A stretch of DNA of 64,000 nucleotides. It comes from Nitzschia sp. pyKryTriq1 (taxonomy: Eukaryota > Bacillariophyta > Bacillariophyceae > Bacillariales > Bacillariaceae). The stretch covers positions 2,040,001-2,104,000 of the forward strand of contig OY101120.1 of assembly GCA_956465555.1 (NCBI GenBank), written 5' to 3'. Made by a program: the position numbers and the translations under genes. The notes under the pieces are model-generated. The model saw only the letters and a program-made list of their open reading frames with translations. It searched no databases and was not told the DNA's origin. Positions 1 to 12,100 of this stretch are shown here, one piece after another; position 1 is the stretch's first letter, and each line of letters starts with the position of its first letter.

Positions 1-941
1 CAGGCCCTCAAACCATTTGGCAACTTTGTGAAGAATGTAAAAGTCGACACAAACCTGAAGCAAGCAAAAATCATGAGTCAACTCTTTCTCTTCCCAAATA
101 GACAACAGTGAACGATTACAGGCAAATATGAATGGCTTACCTTGTGCCAGATTCCAGGATGCTGTACTTTGATGGCAACCTTGGTACCCTTGGGATAGGT
201 AGGTGTAGGCTCTATCAATGTTCCTCGATATACTTGCGCCACACATCCGCTTCCAATTGGAACAGGATCTAATTCGAGGGCGTCCATGGCAGAGCCCAAT
301 TCTTCTTTGAGGATCCTTTCTGTGTCCGCCCATGGATGCCCTTCCGTCTCATCTCTCAGCTTGCCAAAGTATTGACAGAACTCGGGCGAGAATAAATCTT
401 GCCGTGTCGTCGCCCACTGTACCAGTTTGATCCAAGTCGGTCCAGCTTGCTCGATCCCCCACAAGGCGTACGACCAGGTAGCATCTTTTCCTCGTTCACT
501 AACCAAAGAAAGAGGATACAGGAAGACCAACGGACTTGTCAAGAGGGCCAAATTGGCCAGTCGCGAAGCCGCCATCCAGACTCGTTTGAGCCGCGATCCC
601 CCCACCGAGGACAGGGCCGTTTCATCCCAGTCCTTAGCTTGCCAGTTCTGCCACCGTTCCGGTTTTTCGATCACAGCCGCTTCTAATTGCGATCGGAACC
701 GTTGCGTCGCAGCCGATGCCGCCGCCAATTCCAAAATGCGTCGGGCATACAAGCGAGAAAAATTTCGTTTCCAACGTGTCAGCACTTGAAAGTACAGAGT
801 TGTCGCGTCTTTTTGCTGCCTCCAAGCTGACGGCCAAGCAGATAAAGTACCTCGTCTTAGGGCCGGTGCCATCAGGGGTGCCAATACGGAATTGGCCACG
901 AACGACGTTCGGGATGCGAAGGCGGGGGATGCCGTCAACAT
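1..941 (-). CDS. ADCK2: ADCK2-like atypical kinase (ABC1/UbiB family), 5' part
   Basis: N-terminal part of an ABC1/ADCK/UbiB atypical kinase, a family tied to coenzyme Q and lipid homeostasis in mitochondria and plastids. Exon 1 is 141..941 (267 codons, phase 0); a GT-AG intron spans 55..140; exon 2 (1..54) reads VCVDFYILHKVAKW and runs off the window. Visible family marks: the KxGQ-type helix as I-K-L-V-Q-W-A-T-T-R-Q-D near residue 172, the GSGCVAQVY loop near 226 and the VAIKVQHPG nucleotide-binding lysine near 255. GSGCVAQVY in place of the AAAS-type loop points to the ADCK2 branch. The glycine usual in KxGQ is valine here. The first 60 residues are rich in A, S and R and could be a mitochondrial presequence. 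Subfamily is inferred from motifs only; the catalytic core lies outside the window. Confidence 0.85.
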
Positions 942-1452
942 GATGCCTCGGTGACTTTGACTGGACGCGACGCGACTGTCTATGAACTACAGCAGACTTC
1001 GTAGCTAGAGGAAACCGAGGCCTTTGACTGTGAAACGTACCCTTGCTGATTAAATGCTGTGTACGAGTACAAGGTCAATCTTTTCTCGTCGGTGTCAGAG
1101 GCGAAGAGGAAGTTATCGTATGATGATGCGTTTTTTGGGAATTTGGGATCGCGACTGACTCGCGACGGAACTTCGCGCGTGCGTTGGGCCGGCGGGCGGG
1201 GTTGCATCATCGTACGTACCGGTACCGGTACCGTACACCAGGTACTCTGTACATACCGGTACGTCGGATGAAGTAAAATTCCTGATTCCATGTTTCAACA
1301 CGATTGATTCATCGGACTACAACAGTCTAAATCACGAGTGGACGACGAGTAGTAGTATTTAGACTCTATACTACTTGCAATCGTGTCTTCTTCTCCTTCT
1401 TCTTCAGTTGGTTTACGAAGTAGTCCTCTTATTATCATAATGTTATGACCGG
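942..1452. other. intergenic region with GTAC microrepeats
   Basis: No convincing gene. Positions about 1210-1262 hold overlapping gtacc/ggtac/taccggta words, the first of many such clusters in this window. The rest is unremarkable, with a T/C-rich stretch near 1385-1410. It probably carries the promoter of the ADCK2-like gene and the 3' end of the EF-hand gene. Confidence 0.6.
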
Positions 1453-2211
1453 TCAATCATCTTTGTAGTTTTGAAGTCGTTGATCTTTGTCTGCATCCCC
1501 CAAGGAAAGATCCAAGATCAAATTGACAGAGTTCATGACTATGTTTCCCAATGTGGACACTAAAACAATGATCAAACCAGTCCTACAAAAAGCGGTCGAC
1601 GTAATAACTGGTAGTATCCTGTCGTGATAACGATTGGGTACCAACGCTGCAGCCAACTTGGGCAACCACTCTCTCCCGGTAAAGAAATTCATAAAGTAGG
1701 CGGCCAGGAGGGGAGCTCCCACCAAGGTCACCAACTTGTGCGCAATAACTCTGGAAATGGCCCGTCTCGCCAAAATATTGGCCAATCCTTTGAACTCTTC
1801 CCGATTCAATTTGTTGTTATGTGTGGTGTCTGCATTTAAGAACAATTGCAGTACTCGCTGCTTGCTGGGTGGGGGGATGGGAGCTTGCTGATTGATCGTG
1901 ATATAGATCTTCAACACGAGTTCATAAACTTCTCGAAAACTGACAGAACCATCGCGATTGGTATCGGCTTCATCAAAGATCTTGTTGACAATCCGTTCGC
2001 TCGAGACAATTGCAATATGCCGACGTGTTGCGGCCGCCGATAAATCCACATCTTCAAGATCGGGAGTCGTGTCCTCTTGCTGAAGAATCTTCGACGACGA
2101 GGATACCTTCTTCTTTCCACTTCTCCATTTCGAAAATGGTTTCGGTATCCCTGCCTCGCAAGAAGGTAGCCAAAACAGAAGCAAGGCGGCAAGTAATGGT
2201 AGTTTCATCAT
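1453..2211 (-). CDS. secreted-pathway EF-hand protein with C-terminal membrane segments
   Basis: Single-exon protein of 252 residues. The start at 2211 was chosen because it opens a clear signal peptide (MMKLPLLAALLLFWLPSCEA); the frame is open further upstream but only through GTAC-repeat DNA. EF-hand 1 near residues 84-95 (DTNRDGSVSFRE) has all Ca-ligand positions. EF-hand 2 near 127 (DTTHNNKLNREE) has Asn at position 6 where Gly is usual, so it may bind weakly. Two or three hydrophobic stretches follow (about 150-170 and 210-240), suggesting a Ca-responsive protein of the ER or an endomembrane. Divergent from the Clp gene. No specific family recognised. Confidence 0.8.
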   Translation of the reverse strand: MMKLPLLAALLLFWLPSCEAGIPKPFSKWRSGKKKVSSSSKILQQEDTTPDLEDVDLSAAATRRHIAIVSSERIVNKIFDEADTNRDGSVSFREVYELVLKIYITINQQAPIPPPSKQRVLQLFLNADTTHNNKLNREEFKGLANILARRAISRVIAHKLVTLVGAPLLAAYFMNFFTGREWLPKLAAALVPNRYHDRILPVITSTAFCRTGLIIVLVSTLGNIVMNSVNLILDLSLGDADKDQRLQNYKDD

Positions 2212-2800
2212 GGTTTTCAGGTGGTTGTTTATGGCTATATGGAAAATATTTTGAAGTTGACACGAGAAACGAAAAACGCTATTGTACTTGTACTGTACAG
2301 GTACAGTACCGGTACAGCACTTGTACAGTCCTGGTACTGTACTGTACCGGTACATAGACGCGCACGAACAGGCGAGATCCGCCACAAACCCCCCAGCCAA
2401 ATGTCATTGACCAATCCGACTTGTTGATTTTTGAGTCAAAGGTGTCAATCGACCTCATGCTGCATGCAGCAGCAAGGCAGTGCGCAGGTGCGCACCAAGC
2501 ACCAAGCGTTTGTTTGTCGCGAGCACATGACGCGTGTGACGTGGTGGCATGAATTTGCTTTACTTTTCTCGCTCCCCCGCAGAAAGCAATGATCCTTCGT
2601 CCTTCTGCTGATGCACCATCAGTGTGGTCGGTGTGGATGTGGAAATGATGAGACAACATGATTCTCTTCATCCCCTTCTCAGCAAATATTATAGAACCCG
2701 AGACCCGACGCACCTCCAATTCTCCAGCGCATTTTCTTCGAAGCTTGCCGTCAACAGCAGAGGGACCAGTTGAAAACTTGTTATCATTGTTTCGAAGACT
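2212..2800. promoter_or_regulatory. bidirectional promoter region with dense GTAC cluster
   Basis: Lies between the divergent EF-hand and Clp genes. Positions 2285-2355 are almost entirely made of tgtac, gtacag, ggtac and taccggta words, about 75 bases upstream of the EF-hand start. The rest shows no coding signal. Regulatory role is inferred from position only. Confidence 0.5.
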
Positions 2801-5800
2801 ATGGCACTACTAGACGTCCGACATACGAATGCTTCGGCTGTTAGCCGAGCCGAGCTGTTCATGTGGTTATTTTGTTTATTTTCCTATTCTCAGTTGACTG
2901 CAGCTTTCTTAGGTGGTACGCACCCAGCTCTCCTAGCATCACACTCGCGCACAACACCTAAAACATCACCAGAGTCTTCGACGACCAGTCTCCATGTGTT
3001 TGAACGAATGTCCGAAGAGTGCATTGGAGCCATCGTGACGGCACAAAAGCAAGCCCAAAAGTTTAATCAGCGAGAAGTGGAACTTCCCTTTTTGGTCGCC
3101 GGAATCGTCGATATGCCCGAAAGTCCGGCGATGGAACGAACATTGAAACAGTACAGCATAACGTGGCGAAAGACCATCCAAGCCTTGCAGGTGGTCTATC
3201 CCGATCAAAAGGAATCTTCCTCGTTGGGTAGTTTCTTCCAATCTCGTGATCCCGACGACGACTTGCCGTTTGGAAAGGATGTTCAGCTAGCGCTCAAGGC
3301 AGCGGGCGTGGTAGCAGATCAAATGCAATCAACAACAATTATGCCTCATCATTTGTTTCTGGCAATGCTAGAGTACAAAAAAGGAAACCCCGGCACTGCT
3401 GTGACGGATAGTACTACCAATGGGGCCTACTATCTCATTACGAAAATTGATCCGAAGGTGCAGCCCATTGACATGTGCGAAGCGTTGCTGGGACACTTAC
3501 AGGAAAATCAGGAGAAAGAGCGAGACTTGGTGACGGGCATTGGCGATGGCGCTTCCACCAAAACGTTGGACGAATGCGGAGTGGACTTGACGGCCCAAGC
3601 GGTAGACGGCTTGCTGGACGTAGTGCAAGGACGAGACAAAGAAATTCAATCCTGTATGCGCACATTAGTACGGCGTCGCAAGAATAATGTTTGCTTAATT
3701 GGTGAAGCTGGAGTGGGCAAAACGTCAATTGCCGAGGGTATTGCCCAAGTCTTGGTCTCCCCTGAATGTCCTCCTCGCCTGAAAGGAACTCGTCTGGTGT
3801 CTCTGGAACTTGCCAATCTGGTGGCCGGTACCAAATATCGCGGAGATTTTGAGGAGCGCCTTCAATCAATCATCCAGGAAGTCACAGGGCCCAAAGCACC
3901 ACCAACCATCTTGTTCATTGACGAAATCCACAATTTGGTTGGCGCAGGAGCGGCCGAAGGTACGTAAAAGAGGCCCAAGTACTCGAGATTCATCGAATGT
4001 GGGCTCACACACTCAATCTTGTCACCTCGCAAGGCGGTATGGATGCTGCCAATCTCTTGAAACCTGCGCTTGCTAGAGGACAATTGCAAGTCATTGGAGC
4101 AACAACCATTGCAGAATACCGAAAATATATCGAGAAGGATGCCGCGTTGGAGCGTCGTTTGCAACCTGTCATGGTTAAGGAACCATCCGTCCAGGAGACA
4201 ACCGAAATATTGCGTGCCATTGCTCCGTCCTATGAAGCGCATCACCGAGTCAAATATACTCCAGAGAGCCTTATTGCGGCAGCTAAACTTTCCGAGCGGT
4301 ACCTCACCGATCGCTTCCTACCCGACAAAGCCATTGATTTAATGGACGAGGCCGGGGCGATCGCACATTTGGAGAAAAGCATGTCGATGACTGACGAAGA
4401 CTCTTATGATGACGAAGAAAATTACCCTGAGGTTGACGAGCACACTGTGGCACAGGTAATTTCCGAATGGGCCTCCATCCCTCTGGGCAAACTAGAATCG
4501 AGCGAAATGGATCGGCTTGTGCAGTTGGAGGAGGACATGACAGGTCGAGTGAAAGGACAAAGTCGGGCAGTGCAGTCGGTCGCACGGGCGATTCGAAGGG
4601 CTCGTTCTGGGCTTCGGGATCCGATGCGCCCTATTGCTTCGTTCATGTTTTGTGGGCCTACCGGAACAGGTACGTGTTATACGAGAAAAAGCGCTGGATT
4701 CGTAGAATGCCCATAAAGGCAGCCCTCCCTATGTAGACAGCTAATGTGTCTTGCTCCTTTTCAATATTTCAGGGAAAACGGAACTTTGCAAAACATTGGC
4801 AGAGACCTACTACGGTTCCGAACGCGACCTCATTCGAGTTGACATGTCTGAATACATGGAAAAATTCTCGGTTGCTCGTCTTACAGGGCCTCCTCCCGGC
4901 TACATTGGATACGTAAGTTCGAAAAGCTTACTCGTGATTTCATTTCTGATGCAAAAGTACGCTTGTGTTTCTAACGCTACTTTCTCAGGAGGAGGGTGGT
5001 CAACTGACGGAAGCAGTCCGGAAAGCCCCTCATTCGGTCGTTCTCTTGGACGAGTTAGAAAAGGCCCACCCGGATGTTCTGAATGTATTGCTTCAAATAT
5101 TGGAAGATGGAATGCTAACAGATGGTAAGGGTCGCACCGTCAATTTCAAAAACGTTATTCTTATCATGACTTCCAATGTCGGCAGCCAGAGAATTATGGC
5201 TCTTTCCAAACTGGAATCGGCCATCCAGAAAAGTAGCCAACCAAATGGCGGGGTGGACTCTGAGCAAGCCGCAGCCGACGTGCTGTATGCAAAGTTGTCT
5301 GACGTTGTCAAGGACGAGCTCGAGCAGACAATGCGACCAGAGCTTCTGAATCGAATGGATGAAATCGTAGTATTTTCGCCACTATCTGATACTGACTTGC
5401 GCAGCATCGCAAAGCTAATTATGGATAAAGTTGTGGAGCGTGCTCAAGCGGAACAAGAGCTTACACTTAAAGTGACTCCCGCATTGGTCAAAGTGGTAAC
5501 GGACGAAGGTAGCAGCAATGCCGCTCAATTTGGAGCTCGTCCCATGCGCAGGGCGGCTCAACGATTCTTCGAAGACGCCGTCAGTGATTCGATTGTGAGA
5601 GGCTTCCTGGAACGGGGAGACGACGCCGTGGTTGATTTGAAAGCTGATCGAGAGACGGATCGGCACTATGTTGTTGAGGTCTGTCGATCTAGTGATTCCA
5701 CGACGCTTGAAGTTCTCGTCGATAAGGTGATCGGCGGAATTGGTGCATCACCCCAGAAGGAGCAGACGATCAATAGAGAAGAACAGTACGAAGATGGCGA

Positions 5801-5879
5801 CGGGACTGTCGAGGCCGAAAGTCGAAAAAAGAAGAAAAGGTCCTTCTCCAATGAACTCGAAACGGAGTCTCAGATGTAA
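2801..5879 (+). CDS. plastid-type Clp/Hsp100 AAA+ unfoldase (ClpC-like)
   Basis: Two-AAA Hsp100 unfoldase, 941 residues from four exons: 2801..3959, 4034..4669, 4773..4912, 4989..5879; all introns are 74-103 bases with GT-AG ends and the joins restore conserved motifs (AAEGGMDAAN, GTGTGKTEL, GYIGY-EEGGQ). The N-terminus is a signal peptide ending LTAAF-LGG, typical of diatom plastid precursors. A Clp-N domain covers about residues 65-215. Walker A1 GEAGVGKT is near 301, Walker B1 ILFIDEIHN near 370, Walker A2 GPTGTGKT near 594, Walker B2 [11 protein letters not shown] near 662, sensor-2 GARPMRRA near 828. The linker between the AAA modules is short, as in ClpC or ClpD rather than ClpB. I see no I-G-F/L tripeptide before the MRPELLNR motif, where ClpC docks ClpP. 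It may therefore act without ClpP. Confidence 0.9.
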
Positions 5880-6743
5880 TAGACTAATAGAGAAATTCCA
5901 CAGCTATATATTCGCAACCATGTTCGAACATAGTTTTTGAAGAATCCAGTTGCCCTACTATTTGCCAATATCGTTGGAGGTCTAAAGCAGTTCTGGCAGA
6001 ATTTATGGGCATAGAGTGTCAAAGGACTATACTACTTTTGAGTAAACTCTACTAGACAACATCAGTTCCATGATACCTACTAGAGTAGTGCTGGGGTTGA
6101 CGAGAGTGAGAAATTTTTAAGTTCACTGGTCATGGTGAAATCCGACTCTACAAGTACACTGCTACTCATTCGGCCGCGCTAGATTACTTGCGTTCATGAA
6201 TTTCTCCTCGTCCCCTGCCAAAATAATAATGGATCACTACTTCTACTCTAACGGTAGAAAGTAGAGAGTATACCTGAGCAGCTCTTCTCACACTGTACAG
6301 TGCAGTAAAGATACTATTAAAACTAAAACTAACCCCTATCTGTCTCTGCCGCGGTGCTATTGTGAAGAGCATAATATTGTTTTTTTGTGAGGTGATGATG
6401 TGTCATCGTTATTACGGTGTTGTTGAGCGAAACGCGTAGAGCAGGCAGGCGCGCATCTGTCAATATTTGTATTATAGTCGAAGAGACAAAGGATCCTCCG
6501 CTTTTCCATCTGAGGCTATATTATTTGCCATATATGTTTGTAAAAAATCGAAACATCTATGGCACAAAACAGTCGCAATTCGGGAGAATCAACCGTGAAT
6601 CAACTCCTTCTTAGTGGTCCAGTGGAAACTAATTGCCGTGGTAAACTTTTTCTCGTAAGACCAAAACTTCCTGTGCCGAAAGAAACCCTCCCCACAATCT
6701 TTCCATCATTTCCATCCAGTCCATCAAAATAAAGGTCGTTACG
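5880..6743. other. intergenic region, no gene seen
   Basis: AT-rich spacer between the Clp gene and the next gene on the same strand. It holds short tagag/ctcta palindromes near 6050-6080 and 6250-6270 and many in-frame stops. Nothing coding could be supported. Confidence 0.6.
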
Positions 6744-7400
6744 ATGCCTATTCACCACCATCCCCTTGAAACAATGTTGCTCCAAGATCTATCTACTAAA
6801 AAACCTGCAGTGCAAATACATGACGACTCGACTAGTTCCTTCAATGTCCATGAATTGCCATGTTCCTCGAAGACTAGAACGGATGATGAAGTTTATACAC
6901 GGGCTACTTCTACAACATCTATCAGCTCTCTCGACGAAATTGTGCCTACAGCCCCATCTACACAAAAATCAAAAAAGTCTGTTTCGTTTTGTGATACGGT
7001 CAAGTTCCGCGAAATCCGTCACAACAAGGATATGAGCAACGCAGAACGAGCGAGGCTGTGGTATACTGTTGCCGCACTGCTGGAAATCAAACGAGAGGTT
7101 CAACAGATTGTCGGACTTATGAATTCTGGAATCGATCTGTCTTCAGACTTGGGACAACGGGGCGTTGCACATTTTTGTAAACCCGAAAAGCAAGCCAGAT
7201 CCAAAAGACGTTTCGAGGTGTACAGTTCCGTTTACCTCATGCAAGAACTACAAGAAGATCTGTGGTCCATATATGAAGACGGGGGTAATATCACTGAAGT
7301 AATTGGGCAACAATATGCTCGGTTGTCTGAGGAAAGTAAAGCGGAAGCGCTGCTTCGGGCCATGAACGATCATGCAGAAGCACTGAGCGAGCCCATATAA
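6744..7400 (+). CDS. diatom-family protein with V-x-F / WYT / RG signature
   Basis: Intron-less protein of 218 residues. After a Ser/Thr-rich N-terminus (residues 1-75) comes VSFCDTVKFREI, then ERARLWYT (near 105), an RGV motif near 140, an R-rich stretch and a helical C-terminus (MQELQEDLW...IGQQYARLSEESKAEAL). The same order of marks occurs in the gene at 41217-41735, so the window holds two members of what looks like a diatom-wide, lineage-expanded family of unknown function. No signal peptide or membrane segment. The similarity between the two is by eye; biochemical role unknown. Confidence 0.75.
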   Translation: MPIHHHPLETMLLQDLSTKKPAVQIHDDSTSSFNVHELPCSSKTRTDDEVYTRATSTTSISSLDEIVPTAPSTQKSKKSVSFCDTVKFREIRHNKDMSNAERARLWYTVAALLEIKREVQQIVGLMNSGIDLSSDLGQRGVAHFCKPEKQARSKRRFEVYSSVYLMQELQEDLWSIYEDGGNITEVIGQQYARLSEESKAEALLRAMNDHAEALSEPI

Positions 7401-7693
7401 CACAAATGTTCAGTAGAAAAATCATACTACACGGACTCTGCCGCAACATAGCAGGAATATCTCGAGACGAAATCGTCTCCTTCATTCTGCATTCAATTGG
7501 CGTTCGATTAGAGGCGATCTATTAGATTAAACCTCAGACGTTGCACATATAAAGAAACTGTCCATTGCTGCAACGGTCGGAATTCACTACCCCGCAACAG
7601 CCTCTTATTTTTTTGACGACCTTAGTTGACGAGGTTCGCCCTAGCAAGATTTTAGCCACTTACACTATATAACTACGGCTGCCTGAGTCATCT

Positions 7694-8420
7694 TTAGATC
7701 TGCATGTTGGTGATAGTTTGGGTTTCGACCAGCGATACTCCCGGGATGGCCTTGATCTTTTCCAAGAATTCCTTCTCTGGGGGGTGCCCACTATCAATAG
7801 TTGGATGAAAGGAAAACTAAAATGTGAGCGCAAATAGTCTTGCACAATACTGCGGTCTTCTTTTACAGAGCGCGAAGATTGATTCCTTTGCTCGTTCAAT
7901 CCCAGATAGATTGCCGCAATCGACTTTGAACTTACGCTTCTTCCCATTTGCCATAGTCTTCTAGAGGAACAGTGGTCATGAGCTTGAAATCCAAGCAACT
8001 TCCACAAACCAAGCGGTTAACGGTGGCATCCTTGCTAGCCTTTTTGATTTCCGGGAGGAGCTCGTCGACGACCTTGGCAATGGCTTCCAAGGACTCGGAG
8101 GTGCTCTTGTCACCTTCGTACTTGCACCTCCACTCACGGCAGACGCGGTTGAAGCTCATGGCACCATTGGCAAGGGGAACATCTGCCAAAGCTGTGTTGG
8201 AACGAGCATGCTGGGACATGGGAGCAAAGGCCTGAACGAGAAAGAAACAGAGAGATCGAGAAGGCACGATGATTCATTAGAGATTCAATTCAGCTGCAAG
8301 TCCACTTTCCCTCCCACCACAATCAAGAGTCGTCATTGTACACTGCAGTACAGTACAGTATACATTGAAACTTACCGAAGCCGAAGCCAGAGCAGCGACG
8401 AGAAGAGAAACAGTCTTCAT
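7694..8420 (-). CDS. small plastid-targeted protein of unknown function
   Basis: 145 residues from three exons on the minus strand: 8376..8420, 7936..8231, 7694..7790. Exon 1 encodes just the signal peptide [15 protein letters not shown]; exon 2 opens with AFAPMSQ, giving the ASAFAP plastid import motif across the splice join. The mature part has C-x4-C (CREWRCKY) and CGSC pairs, an alternating E/K helix ([20 protein letters not shown]) and the tail [17 protein letters not shown]. The last exon uses acceptor TTGATAG at 7791; an alternative AG nearby gives a different frame, but the chosen one keeps an open, protein-like tail to a TAA at 7694. A soluble stromal or lumenal role is inferred; family not recognised. 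Confidence 0.8.
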
Positions 8421-9117
8421 AATTGCAGATACTAGGGAAGTTATGGTTGTTCCAATACGATAACGATGGTGTTACATTGTGCCTTTTTCATCGCTCGCAT
8501 CTCCCATCACTCTCAAGAAGCGTCATCGTTCATTGATCTTGCCGTCGCGATGATTCGTATGGATATCGAGAAACCGATGCATATCTTTCTTCTGCTTTTT
8601 GTGCGTGATGTGAGTGATGATCGTCGGGAGTGACGTCAGGCGACATGTCTCGCGCGCGCTTCGCGATCGGACAACAACAACGGAAGCCGACTTACGGCCG
8701 GCATACAGACATACCAATGTGTTCGAACGCAAACGGACACAGACCTCCTCCCTGGCCTGAGAGAAGATCTTCGCCCCCACGCCGGTCGGTCGGTGCACGA
8801 AACCGATCGATGGACGACCACAGCGAGCATAGCGAGAGACACCGACCAAAGACGAGAATGACAAGTGGTACTGTACCGGTAACGTACAGTACAGGTGGGG
8901 TCACAGCCATCTGTTGGGTCTGTTCAAATGGTCCCCGGCCTGTGTTTTGGTCACTGGAGTTTACATCAACAGTTTTGAACGAAAGAGCCCTTTTGACTTC
9001 TTGATCCGTGTGGTCTCTCTCTAGCTTGTGCTTTGCTCTTCGTGCGTGGGAGAATATCACGGCGTGACCAAGGACGCTCTTGCAGCCCGTCGGGTTCTCA
9101 CGTACAACACTTGAAAG
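8421..9117. promoter_or_regulatory. divergent promoter region
   Basis: Separates the small plastid gene (-) from STT3 copy 1 (+). GTAC-type words sit near 8335-8362 (in the plastid gene's first intron) and 8869-8895. Open frames here lack codon structure and disagree between strands, so none is called. Confidence 0.45.
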
Positions 9118-12100
9118 ATGCCCAAAACAGACACATCCCTAGTTGGAGGCAATCTGTACCTTCTCTTGTCAGCTTTGTATATCGTGGCATGCTTTCATCT
9201 CTTGTACCAAGCTTGTCTGGCGGCGTATCAGATCCGACTGTACGCCATTAATGAGTACGGCCGAGTCATTCATGAATTTGACCCTTATTTCAACTACCGC
9301 GCTGCCGAGTATCTTTGGGAGCACGGCGCGGCAAAGTTCTTCAAATGGTTTGACTATATGTCCTGGTATCCTCTTGGAAGACCCGTAGGAACGACCATCT
9401 TCCCTGGAATGCAGTTCACCAGTGTCTGGATTAAGCAGTTCATTCTGCCGGACTGGTCGATTAATGACATTTGCTGTTTAGTGCCTGCCTGGTTTGGAGT
9501 GTTGGCGACCCTGGCCACTTCGGCCCTGTGCTACAGCTGCGTCAGATCTATTTCGCATTCTTCTAGAAGCAGAAGTATCCTTACAGACATTCCAGTTGTC
9601 TCGACGATTACCAAGGGGGTGCTGCTTCCCATTCTAAATGCATTGATCAAGCTTTTGAAGAATATGACTGGTTCCACCTGGGGCATTGCCACAATGAAGA
9701 ACCCTCCAGCTCTAGAGTCCGCTGTATTCACCGCCTTTATCATGAGTATTGTGCCTGCTCACTTGCTCCGAAGTGTTGGAGGGGGCTATGATAATGAAAG
9801 TGTGGCGACCTTTGCCATGGAAATGACCTTTTGGACCTGGACATTGACCTTGTCGGCCACTTCCTTGAGACAAGCTATTATCCTTGGTGTCGTTTCGGGG
9901 ATTTGCTACTTTTATATGGTTGCCGCCTGGGGTGGATATGTCTTTGTGATCAACCTCATTGGGATCCACACGGTAGCTGTTTTCTTATTGCAAAAGCTGC
10001 CCTGGGATCATTTGTATCGCTCCTACACCAGTTTCTTCCTCGTTGGTACACTTTTGGCAATGCAGGTCCCCGTGGTCAACTGGACGCCTATCAAATCACT
10101 GGAACAGCTCGGCCCACTTGCTGTGTTTGCTGGCTTTCAAGTACTGCAGCTGATGTGTGTTCTCGAATCCAAGTACAAGAAGGTGAACAAGTGGATGGTG
10201 CGAGCTGCAGTAATCTTGGCCGGTATGATTGTGGCATTACCGGTAATGTACTACTTGTACACCACTGGGTACTTTGGTCCAATCTCGTCCCGTGTTCGGG
10301 GTCTCTTTGTCAAGCACACCAAAACGGGCAATCCTCTCGTTGATTCGGTCGCCGAGCATCAAGCGGCCTCGCCTCAGGCTTACTACCAATACTTACATGA
10401 TTCCAGTACTATTGCTCCTTTTGGGTTGGCCATTGTGGCGTTGCTGGGATGTACCGCATCAAGCAGCTTCCTGATCATGTATGCCATGTCAGCCTACTTT
10501 TTTAGTCACAAAATGGTTCGTCTAATTCTATTGACAGCGCCGATTGCTAGCATTTGTGCTGGCATCGCCTTGGGATATGGCTGGGCATGGGGGGTAGGAG
10601 CTATCTTTGGTGATGCTCGCCCCAATTTAGATCTTTTTCTGGAAGATGAAGAAGAGGACGAAGCTCCACCGGAACCCAAGCCAAGCAAAAAGGCAAAGAA
10701 AAAGTCCAAGAAGGACGCCGACGAGGACGGTGCGACCTCCGAAGCAAAAGACACCCCCACCACGAAGGCTTCTGGCGATCCTCTCTGGGTTCGTGTTATA
10801 CGACTCGCCGTCCTTGGCTATGCCATTAAGCAAATTATTCCTCATGCGGAGGAGTTCAAACAGACTGCCGAGGGCATGGCCCATTCTATTTCGCATCCTA
10901 CCATTATTCAGAAAGGAAGAAACAGGAATACGGGTGAAGAGGTCACGATTGATGACTATCGTGAAGCCTATTGGTGGTTGCGAGACAATACCCCAGAGGA
11001 TGCTCGCATCATGGCTTGGTGGGATTATGGATATCAGATCACTGGCATTGCCAATCGTACGACCATTGCTGACGGAAATACGTGGAACCACGAGCACATT
11101 GCGTTGCTCGGAAGGACTTTGACTAGCCCCGAAAAAGAGGCTCACCGTATCGCACGTCACTTGGCAGATTATGTGTTGATCTGGGCTGGTGGGGGCGGTG
11201 ATGACCTTGCCAAGAGTCCTCACTTGCGACGAATTGCCAATTCGGTTTATCAGGGTCTCTGCAGAGAGCCTACTTGCAATGGATTTGGAATGAGGGTAAG
11301 TAGAACACAATCGTCACTGGGACATTGGGACATGGAGTTGCGCGAAACCACTGGACTAACACTACGGTATGGAAACATTCTTTCGGCCACAGGGACAAGG
11401 ACAGCCCACAAAATCGTTGAGCGACAGTTTGCTCTTTAAATTGCACAGTAATGGATTGGTACCTGGCGTAGAAGCCGACCGCAATCGGTAGGTCCTCATC
11501 TTGCTATTTCTATAGAAGCCGACCGCAATCGGTAGGTCCTCATCTTGCTATTTCTGTCGTCTCTAACTTCCATCGCATTATTGTTTTTATTCAGCTTCCG
11601 GGAGGTCCATCGAAGTAAGCACGGAAAAGTGCGAATTTACAAGATCATGAGCGTTTCAAAGGAATCAAAGCAATGGGTTATCGATAACCGAAAATGTGAC
11701 GCCCCCGGATCTTGGTTCTGCCCAGGGCATTATCCTCCGGCGCTCGAAAAGATCTTGGAAGAGAAGAGGGACTTTGCGCAGCTGGAAGATTTTAACAGGA
11801 AGGAAATCGATAAGGACTCACAGAAAAAATACCAGGATGAATACTTTAAAAACTTGAAGTGAGTTCTTGCAGAATATTTTCAACTCCAAGGTTGAAGGTG
11901 ATGTTTGAAAGCCTCTCATAATTTCTTTCTTCTTCTTTCGCAGCAAAAAGCGAAGCAGAGATCAGTATGACGACGAAGATGCACCCGAGATCAAGAATAG
12001 GGCTGAAAAAGGGTTCGATGGTCATCTCCGAAAACTGGATGACCTCGATATCGACATGATTAACGAGCATTGGGAAAACACGGAAGAAACTAGCATGATG

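Noticed and set aside
2279-2719. Minus-strand 146-residue frame
   Set aside because: It is built from GTAC-repeat DNA (repeated V-Q-Y-R-Y-type words), overlaps a divergent promoter and has no domain.
2801-5879. ClpB disaggregase
   Set aside because: The inter-AAA region is too short to hold the long ClpB coiled middle domain, and the N-domain and leader fit plastid ClpC-like proteins better.
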